Below, piece by piece: positions 34,600-43,200 of a stretch of 64,000 nucleotides of DNA. The notes beneath the pieces are model-generated. The model saw nothing but the letters and a program-made list of their open reading frames with translations, was not told the origin of the DNA and did not search any database. Source of the DNA: Schistocephalus solidus (Eukaryota; Platyhelminthes; Cestoda; Diphyllobothriidea; Diphyllobothriidae); assembly GCA_017591395.1 (NCBI GenBank), contig WEDG01006499.1, positions 1-64,000 on the forward strand, given 5' to 3'. How positions within the stretch are numbered: the stretch's first letter is position 1; every line of letters begins with the position of its first letter. A program made the translations under genes and the position numbers.

Positions 34600-35240
34600 T
34601 ATTGAAAAGTATTGTAACGTCTCACAGGAAGAAAGTTATTTCCCAGTGCTCTAGCAAAATCCTTGAAACAGGATGAACGAAATATTTCCAACATATACGA
34701 ACCTCCTAATATTCACAAGATTGGTATAATCCTGCGACCTATAGTCTCCTTAATCGGTACACCAAACTACAAGATTTCCAAATGGTTATTTTATCAACTT
34801 CATCCACTTACAAAGAACGCCGAAAAACTCTATTTGGGACTCGTTGCAATTCTTAGATAAGCTAAAGAGTCTTAAAATTGCGAATCATAAAAAAATGGTA
34901 TCCGTCGACGCAATCCTTTTATTAATGTCTATTCCACTAGAATAAGTGGGAAATCTGTCTCAACCCGCCTACACGAACATCAGTTGGCGGTTAGAAGACG
35001 AGACCATTTATCCCAAGTGGCTATGCATACACTGGAAACCGGACATAAATTTGCATGGGAGAAAACACGGATTGTTGGCATCTGCCCAATCAGAAAAGGC
35101 CGTGAATTCCTGGAAGCAATGCACTCAGATGAGGCATGCATCAACCGGCACATCGATTTGGATGCCACATACAAAATCGTTAAAGAAAAATTCAAACGCG
35201 CACAACCAATCACGACGGGATGACAAAATACACTCAAAGC
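34600..35240 (+). mobile_element. Penelope-like element, internally deleted
   Basis: The plus strand encodes a PLE reverse transcriptase N-terminal piece, NIYEPPNIHKIGIILRPIVSLIGTPNYKISKWLFYQL (34,690-34,800). After a gap lacking motifs A to C, it continues directly into a GIY-YIG tail: HQLAVRRRDHLSQVAMHTLETGHKFAWEKTRIVGICPIRKGREFLEAMHSDEACINRHIDLDATYKIV (34,977-35,190). Most of the reverse transcriptase is deleted. It is convergent or divergent with the minus-strand PLE relics next to it. Confidence 0.75.
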
Positions 35241-35430
35241 CTATTGGTTCGGACTTTGGGCAATCTCAGAATACTTTGTTTAACACGGTTGATTGATTAA
35301 TTGTTCCTGTACACTGCCTGTAGTCTGACGACGAGCTGGGGGAACAGACTCAAAAATTTACGCATTAAAGTTTCTATTTTTTCCCAAAGAATTTCGTCTT
35401 TTCTATTGAATATCTTGGGATGCCTATTTT

Positions 35431-35432
<2 letters not shown>

Positions 35433-35479
<47 letters not shown>
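35433..35479. repeat. (TA)n tract at the left edge of the 310-bp array
   Basis: An uninterrupted run of about 23 TA units. It joins directly to the first 310-bp monomer at 'cattaccaa'. A similar tract lies at the other end of the array, so the array appears to sit in a split TA microsatellite. Confidence 0.95.
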
Positions 35480-35482
<3 letters not shown>

Positions 35483-35521
35483 TACCAATGTCAATATTCC
35501 CGATCGAAACCGGCAAGACAA

Positions 35522-35594
35522 CGAGCTCGTGGCGCAGTGGGTAGAGCGTTGTACTTCTGCCCAACAAGGTCGCGAGTTCGAGGCTCGGGCGCCG
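35522..35594 (+). ncRNA. tRNA-like head of family 1 monomer (representative)
   Basis: Contains an A box (TGGCGCAGTGG, 35,530-35,540), an anticodon-arm-like hairpin (GTTGG...CCAAC in the later monomers), and a T-arm-like CGAG-TTCGAGG-CTCG overlapping a B-box-like sequence. The same region recurs in each of the four monomers. It would be expected to act as an internal RNA polymerase III promoter. The acceptor stem is poor, so it is a tRNA-related SINE head and not a working tRNA. The amino-acid origin cannot be assigned safely. Confidence 0.6.
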
Positions 35595-35608
35595 CAGCGC
35601 CTGGGTTT

Positions 35609-35663
35609 GGGTATGGCTGACTGATGACGGCTAATAAGCCAGAAATGGCCATTCCAGTCTCCC
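35609..35663 (+). ncRNA. Hammerhead-like ribozyme fold in family 1 monomer (representative)
   Basis: CUGAUGA (35,621-35,627) is followed by stem II GGCU-AAUA-AGCC (35,629-35,640), GAAA (35,642-35,645), a two-pair stem III AU-GGCC-AU, and predicted cleavage after AUU (35,653). Stem I pairs GGCUG with CAGUC, with an A-C mismatch next to the core, then an internal loop UAU/U, then GGG with CCC. Position 10.1/11.1 is C/A instead of the usual G-C, so activity may be weak. The same fold is present in all four monomers and in the 302-bp family with compensatory changes in stem I. Confidence 0.6.
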
Positions 35664-36723
35664 CTTGTCTATGTCGGTCATGTTATTCTGCCTATGTACT
35701 TAGCTGCCCTACGGCTGCTGGCGGGGCTTGAGAGTTAGCCCCAAGGCACAACGGGACGAGTGAGTCCTGTAACCGATCGGTGAGCGCCCCATTACCAATG
35801 TCAATATTCCCGATCGAAACCGGCAAGACAACGAGCTCGTGGCGCAGTGGGTAGAGCGTTGGACTTCTGCCCAACAAGGTCGCGAGTTCGAGGCTCGGGC
35901 GCCGCAGCGCCTGGGTTTGGGTATGGCTGACTGATGACGGCTAATATCCCAGAAATGGCCATTCCAGTCTCCCTTGTCTTTGTCGGTCATGTTATTCTGC
36001 CTATGTACTTAGCTGCCCTACGGCTGCTGGCGGGGCTTGAGAGTTAGCCCCAAGGCACAACGGGACGAGTGAGTCCTGTAACCGATCGGTGAGCGCCCCA
36101 TTACCAATGTCAATATTCCCGATCGAAACCGGCAAGACAACGAGCTCGTGGCGCAGTGGGTAGAGCGTTGGACTTCTGCCCAACAAGGTCGCGAGTTTGA
36201 GGCTCGGGCGCCGCAGCGCCTGGGTTTGGGTATGGCTGGCTGATGACGGCTAATAAGCCAGAAATGGCCATTCCAGTCTCCCTTGTCTTTGTCGGTCATG
36301 TTATTCTGCCTATGTACTTAGCTGCCCTACGGCTGCTGGCGGGGCTTGAGAGTTAGCCCCCAAGGCACAACGGGACGAGTGAGTCCTGTAACCGATCGGT
36401 GAGCGCCCCATTACCAATGTCAATATTCCCGATCGAAACCGGCAAGACAACGAGCTCGTGGCGCAGTGGGTAGAGCGTTGTACTTCTGCCCAACAAGGTC
36501 GCGAGTTCGAGGCTCGGGCGCCGCAGCGCCCTGGGTTTGGGTATGGCTGGCTGATGACGGCTAATAAGCCAGAAATGGCCATTCCAGTTTACCTTGTCTA
36601 TGTCGGTCATGTTATTCTGCCTATGTACTTAGCTGCCCTACGGCTGCTGGCGGGGCTTGAGAGTTAGCCCCAAGGCACAACGGGACGAGTGAGTCCTGTA
36701 ACCGATCGGTGAGCGCCCCATTA

Positions 36724-36727
<4 letters not shown>

Positions 36728-36764
<37 letters not shown>
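36728..36764. repeat. (TA)n tract between the 310-bp array and the PLE
   Basis: A pure TA run of about 18 units. It joins the array on its left ('cattaccaa') and the PLE terminal repeat on its right ('gattgaagcgaatatg'). Confidence 0.95.
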
Positions 36765-36767
<3 letters not shown>

Positions 36768-36793
36768 TGAAGCGAATATGCGTGTCCCCGGAC
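36765..36793 (+). repeat. PLE terminal direct repeat, copy at 3' end of the element
   Basis: Begins gattgaagcgaatatgcgtg and continues 'tccccgg'. It is near-identical to the copy at 39,630-39,654 and in the same orientation. Confidence 0.8.
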
Positions 36794-36837
36794 ATAAATG
36801 AGAAGAAAAGGCGATCTCAGGGACTAAAGGTGTATTT

Positions 36838-36880
36838 TCCTGACGTTTCAAAAGCATACAAGCTTCCATCGTCGGAGGTG
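36838..36880 (-). ncRNA. Hammerhead-like remnant in the PLE 3' region
   Basis: On the minus strand: stem I CCU pairing with AGG, a core CCGACGA in place of CUGANGA, stem II GGAAGC-UUGUAU-GCUUUU (six pairs, two of them G-U), then GAAACGUC. The order of parts matches a hammerhead, and GAAAC next to GUC matches the usual stem III/cleavage text. But the stem III loop is absent and the core uridine is a cytidine, so it should not self-cleave as a monomer. Hammerheads in PLE terminal regions are reported in other animals, which is why it is recorded. Confidence 0.3.
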
Positions 36881-37129
36881 AGTATCGTACCGCGTCTCAC
36901 AGTATTTATAGGGGGTGATAGCCAGTTTGTGACAGGGTTGTTTGTACGGGTTCACCTTAACAGTGTGCACTATAGGAGGACGGGGTAAGGGAGTCCTTAA
37001 TTGCCAGCATACACACAGGAATCAGCTCTGTAGCCACTGGGGTGAAGAAGGGGGGGGAGGAGGAAATTTGTGTCAGTTGACACGTCTAACGTTGAGGGGG
37101 GCGGCCATTATCTGGGTCCGCATTTACCT

Positions 37130-39511
37130 TCATTGGCACCCTGTGTTGTTTTTGTCCTGAGTGCATGTCTCCTCGTCTGTCGGGGTAGCAATTGATGCGG
37201 CGTTAATCATGACTGCGCCTTCGTCGGCCCCGAATTGTGGCGTGGTTAGGTGCATATCCGTCCTAGGTTCTCCCGCGGTGGAATTCACGTTTGGCCTAAT
37301 TCCGTGTTTGCTCTTACGTTCGATGAGCTGCGCCCGGAGGGCCTGGTAGGCTGCCGTAAGGGCGACACAACGGTTGATCGACGTAGGCTCCGTGTGCCAG
37401 GCTTCAATTGTTTCCCTGGTTACGCGGTCATTTCCTCGACCCAGGATTTCGGCGTTTTGGAAGGCGAACGTGTGCCCAGAGTTTGCACAGTGTTCTGCCA
37501 CCAGTGACAATGGGTCCATTCTCCTCACTGCCCGCACGTGTTCGGTAACACGGGTCTGCAACCGCTTCCCTGTCTCTCTGACGTATTTAACTTCACAGGA
37601 GTCACATTGGATCCTGTAGATGATGTTTGATGTCTCACCTCGTGGAAGGGGGGCTTTTGGTCTCATAACTAGATTCCGAATGGTTGAATCCGGTCGATGG
37701 GCGATTCCGATCCCCAGCGGTCTGAGGAGTCGGGAAACTGCCTCAGAGACGCCGTCAATGTATGGCAGTGCATGCCAGACTTTTGGCTGTTCTGTTACCA
37801 GATTTTGTCTTGGTTTGGCCAGCCTGCTGCGCTCGATGAAGTTACGAGTGTATCCGTTGGCCATGAAAAGGCGCTGGAGGTAGCGGAGTTCTGCGCTTTT
37901 GTCGTCCGACTCGCTGCAATGTGTTTCTGCCCTTCTGTAGAGAGTTCGCACACAACTGCGTTTCTGGCACAACGGGTGCTTACTGTGGTAACTTAGAATT
38001 TGGCGTGTGTTGGTCGCCTTCCTAAAAACCGTAGTTTTTATGTGCCCGTTGGATTTTCGATGGACAAGAACATCCAGGAATGGCAGTTTGTTGTTAATTT
38101 CGGCCTCCATTTTGAATTGGATGTCCGGGATGACGGAATTCAGGACGCTATGGAATTCTTCGATCATTTCTCGCTTGATGATGACGAAGGTATCGTCGAC
38201 GTATCGAGTCCAAAACGTCGGCCTGTAGTTTTCGAAAACCAGAGTCTCAAGCTTTTGGGGAACTGCCTCAGTGATGAAGCCCGAGAGCGGCGATCCCATT
38301 GGCGTCCCTCTGATCTGCTCGTACATGGTCCCCTCGAAGATGAAGTACGTCTTAAGACAGAATTTTAAGAGTTGGACAAGATGTCCCCGCTTCACCGACT
38401 CGCCTGCATCATCGTACCGCTTCTCAAGCAATTCGCTTACCGTTTTGACTGCTAAGTACTGCGGGATTGAAGTGAAGAGAGAGGTGACATCAAATGACAC
38501 CATGACCTCGTCTGCGGTGAGTCGCATCCCCCTGAGCCTTTCCAGGAACTGAGTAGCTGAAGTGACCGTTGTGGCTGCGCCCGAGGTGAGAGACTTCAGG
38601 TGTCGGAACAACCATTTAGCCAGATTGAATGTTGGTGCACCACGCAATGACACAATTGGACGGAGGGGAATATCGGCCTTGTGTACTTTTGGTAATCCGT
38701 AGAACCTTGCTGCGGCCGCATCAGATGGTTTTACAGCCAGTCTTACCGACTTACTTATAACTTTGTTTGTCTGCATATCGGCAAGCGTTTTGTCTAGCTG
38801 CACCATCAGCTTCTTCATCGGTTCACCATCGCAGCGAAGATATGCCTGTCGGTCTTCCAGCAGGTTGTTGGCCTTCTGAATATAGTCGGTCTTATCCAAG
38901 ACGACTGTAGAACGTCCTTTGTCCGCTCGTAGTATCACAATACTCGTGTCAGCTCTCAGCCTCTTGACAGCATCCTGCTCCACTCTGGTAATAATTGTGC
39001 GTGGTTTATGTGCCATTACCAAGGCGGTTACCTGTTGCCGAACAAGGTGTTTTGTTTCATCGGATTCCCCGGTTTGTTTGAGAATTGATTCGACTGTGGC
39101 CACGAGGTTAACCGGATCGGCGTCTGTGGTATTGAAGCAAGCCTCATGACTCAGAACCTTCAGCTGTCCAGGCGTCAACTGTTAAGAGGAAAGATTGCAG
39201 ACTAGGACATCAGTCTCTTCCTCAGGTGAGTGGCTTATATTTCGAAGCTTATCCGCTAGATCCGCGTCTCATTTTGCCCGTAATTCTCTGGGTCGTCTAC
39301 TTATCACATGTCGCAAAAGTTTAGTTCCGTCTTCGCCAATGAGTTCAGCGCACTTTGCAACCGCTTGGCTCGAAACCCCGTTATATTTCCGCACTCGAAG
39401 GTGGCAGTCCTCGAGGAGCGCCCGTATCATTCGCCTGCCGTGTTGCATCACCCACCGTTTGGCCAGACTCGTGTTCACCGGTGGCCTGTAAGACAAGCTC
39501 TTCGGAAGCAC
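37130..39511 (-). pseudogene. PLE reverse transcriptase with GIY-YIG endonuclease, two in-frame stops
   Basis: One frame runs from 39,511 to 37,130 (about 793 codons) with only two stops: TGA at 39,269-39,271 and TAA at 39,182-39,184. The longest open part, after the TAA, is 682 codons. Motifs in order: ADKGRSTVVLDKTDYIQ, ARFYGLPKVHKADIPLRPIVSLRG, VMVSFDVTSLFTSIPQ (motif A), QIRGTPMGSPLSGFITE (motif B), FWTRYVDDTFVI (catalytic YVDD), NKLPFLDVLVHRK. A linker follows, then the endonuclease IIYRIQCDSCEVKYVRETGKRLQTRVTEH, with the later AEHCANSGHTFAF and INRCVAL. The GIY-YIG signature has R where YVGETG is usual. The C-terminal ~80 residues are low complexity. A spliced N-terminus at the AACAG before residue 1 is possible but less likely than simple stops, because translation through the stop reads naturally. 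Confidence 0.88.
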
Positions 39512-39629
39512 GTAGTTGTCAAGGCAACTGTGGAGGAACTGGATTTGCGCCTACGTAGATGACACACGAAGGGCAAAGGTTTCCCAACGTCGTGCTGACT
39601 CAAGCGCTTCGCGCCCAAAAATATTGCTG

Positions 39630-39655
39630 ATTGAAGCAAATATGCGTGTCCCCGA
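39630..39655 (+). repeat. PLE terminal direct repeat, copy at 5' end of the element
   Basis: Begins gattgaagcaaatatgcgtg and continues 'tccccgaca'. One substitution from the copy at 36,765 within the first 20 bases. Confidence 0.8.
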
Positions 39656-39734
39656 CAGACTATATATAAATGTAGATATATATATATATATATATATAAT
39701 GATAATACATATATACATATATGTATCACAAAGA
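39656..39734. repeat. TA-rich junction between PLE and retrozyme-like unit
   Basis: Consists mostly of (TA)n with 'aatgataatacat' and 'gtatatatgtat'-type interruptions. It separates the PLE 5' end from the inverted partial ribozyme unit. Confidence 0.8.
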
Positions 39735-39893
39735 CACTCAGGCTCGATGTGGTTAGGATCACACTTGATCCCATTACGTCCGCCACCAGCTAGCCACTGG
39801 CGATAAACGAACGGTGTGTTATAAGACACATGCCACATATATATTATAGGTATGTTGCTATAGGTGCAACAGGCAAGACGTAGACAGCTGTTT
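39735..39893 (-). repeat. Inverted partial copy of the 233-nt ribozyme unit
   Basis: The reverse complement of this stretch is nearly identical to 39,941-40,100: it starts with gaaacagctgtctacgtctt (the 3' half of the hammerhead), passes the 'gccagtggctagctgg' block, and ends near 'ctaaccacatc'. The 5' half of the hammerhead, including CUGAUGA, is missing. With the right-hand copy it forms a palindrome with ~47 bp between the arms. Confidence 0.85.
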
Positions 39894-39905
39894 CCTCACT
39901 GCACA

Positions 39906-39964
39906 AGGCATATGACGTACTGATGATCGGTAACGACCGTGAAACAGCTGTCTACGTCTTGCCT
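39906..39964 (+). ncRNA. Type I hammerhead ribozyme (complete core)
   Basis: Stem I: AGGC pairs with GCCU (outer), internal loop AUAU/UU, and GACGUA (39,914-39,919) pairs perfectly with UACGUC (39,953-39,958). Core CUGAUGA is 39,920-39,926. Stem II CGGU-AACG-ACCG (39,928-39,939). GAAA 39,941-39,944. Stem III is two pairs, A-U and C-G, closed by loop AGCU. Cleavage is predicted after GUC, between 39,952 and 39,953. Very short stem III is typical of hammerheads from PLE-linked and retrozyme repeats. The usual G10.1-C11.1 pair is a U/U mismatch. All invariant core nucleotides are present. Confidence 0.85.
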
Positions 39965-40185
39965 GTTGCACCTATAGCAACATACCTATAATATATATGT
40001 GGCATGTGTCTTATGACACAACGTACGTTTATCGCCAGTGGCTAGCTGGTGGGCGGACGTAATGGGATCAAGTGTGATCCTAACCACATCAGTGAGTGTC
40101 ATACGATTGTTTGACATGTATATATTCCTCACTGCACAAGGCATATGACGTACTAATGATCGGTAACGACCGTGAAACAGCTGTC
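39953..40185 (+). mobile_element. 233-nt hammerhead-bounded retrozyme-like unit
   Basis: The sequence between the predicted cleavage points of two directly repeated hammerheads is 233 bp. It contains 'ttgcctgttgcacctatagc', an AT-rich stretch, 'cgccagtggctagctgg', a hairpin ggatc-aagtgt-gatcc, then 'cctcactgcacaaggc' leading into the second ribozyme. A transcript across both would release a 233-nt RNA, which could be circularised. Size and layout match animal retrozymes, small non-autonomous elements thought to move using PLE enzymes. No open frame and no clear A/B boxes. It is flanked by (TA)n on the right. Confidence 0.75.
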
Positions 40186-40197
40186 TACGTCTTGCCT
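40139..40197 (+). ncRNA. Hammerhead ribozyme, second copy with core mutation G5 to A
   Basis: Same structure as 39,906-39,964: GACGUA with UACGUC, stem II CGGU-AACG-ACCG, GAAAC, loop AGCU, GUC. The core reads CUAAUGA (40,153-40,159) instead of CUGAUGA. G5 is a catalytic-core nucleotide, so this copy is predicted to be inactive or nearly so. The rest is identical, so the change is recent. Confidence 0.8.
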
Positions 40198-40218
40198 GTT
40201 GCACCTATAGCAACATAC

Positions 40219-40221
<3 letters not shown>

Positions 40222-40268
<47 letters not shown>
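40222..40268. repeat. (TA)n tract between the 233-nt unit and the 302-bp array
   Basis: Uninterrupted TA run of about 23 units, following 'acctataata' of the second 233-nt copy and running directly into the first 302-bp monomer at 'gatagtgtgggg'. Confidence 0.95.
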
Positions 40269-40272
<4 letters not shown>

Positions 40273-43200
40273 AGTGTGGGGTTCACCGATCTGCTTAAGG
40301 AACATGAATGTTCCGTTGTGCCCTGGAGCTCAGACAAGAGCCCTCGCAGGCGGTCGCAAAGTGACGTGTAGCATATGATGAAATGGAACCGACAAAGACA
40401 AGGAGACCGAATTGGCCATTTCTGGCTTATTAGCCGTCATCAGCCAGTAATACCCAATCGCAAATGTGGCACACCTGGGATTCGAACCTGCGACGTTTTT
40501 TATTTGAGTCAAACGCTCTAACATTAAGCCACGGGCTCGTTATTCCGTTGGTTGTGATCGGGATACATGATGATGGTGTGGGGCTCACCGATCTGGTTAA
40601 GGTACATGTATGTTCCGTTGTGCCCTGGAGCTCAGACTAGAGCCCTTGCAGGCGGTGATATATAGCGACGTATAGCATATGATGAAATAGAACCGAAAAA
40701 CACAAGGGAGACCGAAATGGCCATTTCTGGCTTATTAGCCGTCATCAGCCAGTCATACCCAATCGCAAGTGTGGCACACCTGGGATTCGAACCTGCGACC
40801 TTTGTTATTTGAGTCAAACGCTCTCAAATTAAGCCACGGGCTCGTAATTCTGTTGGTTGTGATCGGGATGTATGATGATGGTGTGGGGCTAACCGATCTG
40901 GTTTAGGAACATGTATGTTCCGTTGTGCCCTGGAGCTCAGAGTAGAGCCCTTGCAGGCGGTCACATAGCGACGTGTAGCATATGATGAAATGGAACTGAC
41001 AAACATAAGGGTGACTGGAGTTGACATTTCTGGCTTATAAGCCGTCATCAGCCAGTCATATCCAATCGCAATTGTGACACACCTGGGATACAAACCCACG
41101 ACCTTTGGTATTTGAGTCAAACGCTCTCACATTTAGCCACGGGCTCGTAATTCTGTTGGTTGTGATCGGGATATATGATGATGGTGTGGGGCTCACCGAT
41201 CTGGTTAAGGAACATGTATGTTCCGTTGTGCCCTGGAGCTCAGAGTAGAGCCCTTGCAGGCGGTGATATATAGCGACGTATAGCATATGATGAAATGGAA
41301 CCGACAAACACAAGGGTGACTGGAGTTGCCATTTCTGGCTTATAAGCCGTCAGCAGCCAGTCATATCCAATCGCAATTGTGACACACCTGGGATTCAAAC
41401 CCGCGACCTTTGGTATTTAAGTCGAACGCTCTCACATTAAGCCACGGGCTCGTAATTCTGTTGGTTGTGATCGGGATATATGATGATGGTGTGGGGCTCA
41501 CCGATCTGGTTATAGAACATGTATGTTCCGTTGTGCCCTGGAGCTCAGAGTAGGGCCCTTGCAGGCGGTCGCATAGCGACATGTAAACATATGATGAAAT
41601 GGAACCGACAAACACAAGGGTGACTGGAGTTGCCATTTCTGGTTTATTAGCCGTCATCAGCCAGTGATATTTAATCGCAATTGTGACACACCTGGGATTC
41701 AAACCCGCGACATTTGGTATTTGAGTCGAACGCTCTTCCATTGAGCCACGGGCTCGTTTTTTTGTCAGTTGTGATCAAGAATATGATGATAGTGTGCGGC
41801 TTACCCATCTGTTTAAAGAACATGTGTGTTCCGTTTTGCCCTGGAGCTCAGACAAGAGCCCTTGCAGGTGGTCGCATAGCGATGTGTCGCATATGATGAA
41901 ATAAAAAACGGAAAAAAACAATGGAGACCGAATGGCCATTTCTGGCTTATTAGCCGTAATTAGCCAGTCATACCCAATCCCAAGTGTGGCACACTTGAGA
42001 TTTGAACCCGCAACCTTTGGTATTTGAGTCGAACGCTCTACCATTGAGCCACGGGCTCGTTGATTTGTCGGTTGTGATCGGGAATATGATGATAGTGTGC
42101 GGCTCACCGATCTGCTTAAGGAACATGTATGTTCTGTTGTGCCCTGGAGCTCAGACCAGAGCCCTCGAAGGCGGTCGCATAGCGACGTTTAGCATATGAT
42201 GAAATGGAACCGATAAAGACAAAGGAGACCGGAATGGCCATTTCTGGCTTATTAGCTGTCATCTGCCAGACATATCCAATCCCAAGTGTGGCAAACCTGG
42301 GATTCGAAACCGCGACCTTTGGTTTTTGAGTCGAACGCTCTACCATTGAGCCACGGGCTCGTTGATTTTTCGGTTGTGATCAGGAATACGATGATGGTGT
42401 GGGACTCACAGATCTGCTTATGGAACTTGTGTGTTCCGTTGTGACCTGGAGCTCAGACAAGAGCCCTCGCAGGCGGTCGCATAGCGACATGTAGCATATG
42501 ATAAAATGGAACGGACAAAGAAAATGGAGACCGGAATGGCCATTTCTGGCTTATTAGCCGTCATCAGCCAGTCACACCCAATCACAAGTGTGGCACACCT
42601 GGGATTCGAACCCGTGAAATTTCGTATTTGATTCGAACGCTCTACAATTGAGGCACGGGCTCGTTGTTTTTTCGGTTGTGATTGGGAATATGATGATAGT
42701 GTGGGGACTCCCCGATCTGCTTAACGAACATGTACGTTCCGTTGTGACCTGGAGCTCAGACTAGGGCCCTTTTGGCGGTTGCAAATTGACGTGTAGCATA
42801 TAATAAATGGAACCGAAAAAGACAACGGAGACCGGAATGGCAATTTCTGGCTTATTGGCCATCATCAGCCAGTCTTACCCAATCCCAATTGTGGCACATC
42901 TGGGATTTTAAACACGCGATATTTGTTATTTAAGTGAAACACTCATACATTGAGCCAAGGGCTTTTGTTTTGTCGGTTGTGATCAGATATATGACGATGG
43001 TGTGGGGCTCACCGATCTGCTTAATGAACATGTATGTTCCGTTGTGCCCTGGAGCTCAGACTAGAGCCCTCGCAGGCGTTCGCATAGCGACATGTAGCAT
43101 ATGATAAAATGGAACCGACAAAGAAAAGGGAGACCGGAATAGCCATTTCTGGCTTATAAGCCGTCATCAGCCAGTCATACCCAATCACAAGTGTGGCACA

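Larger units (their letters stand above)
35480..36727 (+). repeat. Four-copy tandem array of 310-bp tRNA-like/hammerhead-like monomers (family 1)
   Basis: Monomers begin at 35,480, 35,790, 36,099 and 36,409, spaced 309-310 bp, and are almost identical. The array ends in a truncated fifth start ('cattaccaa') that runs into (TA)n. Each monomer has, in order: a leader, a tRNA-like head (A box TGGCGCAGTGG, B-box-like GAGTTCGAGGC), a hammerhead-like fold, and a body with 'cggctgctggcggggcttga'. Leader, fold and ends are clearly homologous to the 302-bp array at 40,264-59,348, which lies in the opposite orientation; the tRNA-like part is more diverged. Open frames across the monomers are accidental. 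Confidence 0.92.
36765..39655 (-). mobile_element. Penelope-like element with terminal direct repeats, nearly intact
   Basis: A ~2.9-kb minus-strand element. A short sequence is repeated in direct orientation at both ends: gattgaagcgaatatgcgtg at 36,765 and gattgaagcaaatatgcgtg at 39,630, both continuing 'tcccc'. This resembles the pseudo-LTR arrangement of PLEs. Both outer ends lie next to TA-rich tracts (36,728-36,764 and 39,660-39,700). Inside is one reverse transcriptase-GIY-YIG protein (37,130-39,511), then a 3' region of about 360 bp containing a hammerhead-like remnant. It is the best candidate in the window for a source of mobility enzymes for the ribozyme repeats. Confidence 0.85.

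Noticed and set aside
35480..36727. Open frames with MTDKDKGDWNGHFW or MLGRSPTLYPLRHELV repeated in the 310-bp array
   Set aside because: Same reason: translations of tandem non-coding monomers.
39182..39271. A spliced intron joining the PLE N-terminus (TTTCCTCTTAACAG looks like an acceptor)
   Set aside because: Translation through the TAA and TGA keeps a natural-looking PLE frame (NLSS-stop-QLTPGQLKVLSHE), so two nonsense mutations are simpler. Not fully excluded.
37161..39562. Plus-strand open frames opposite the PLE (for example at 38,000-38,368)
   Set aside because: Shadows of the minus-strand PLE protein without motifs of their own.
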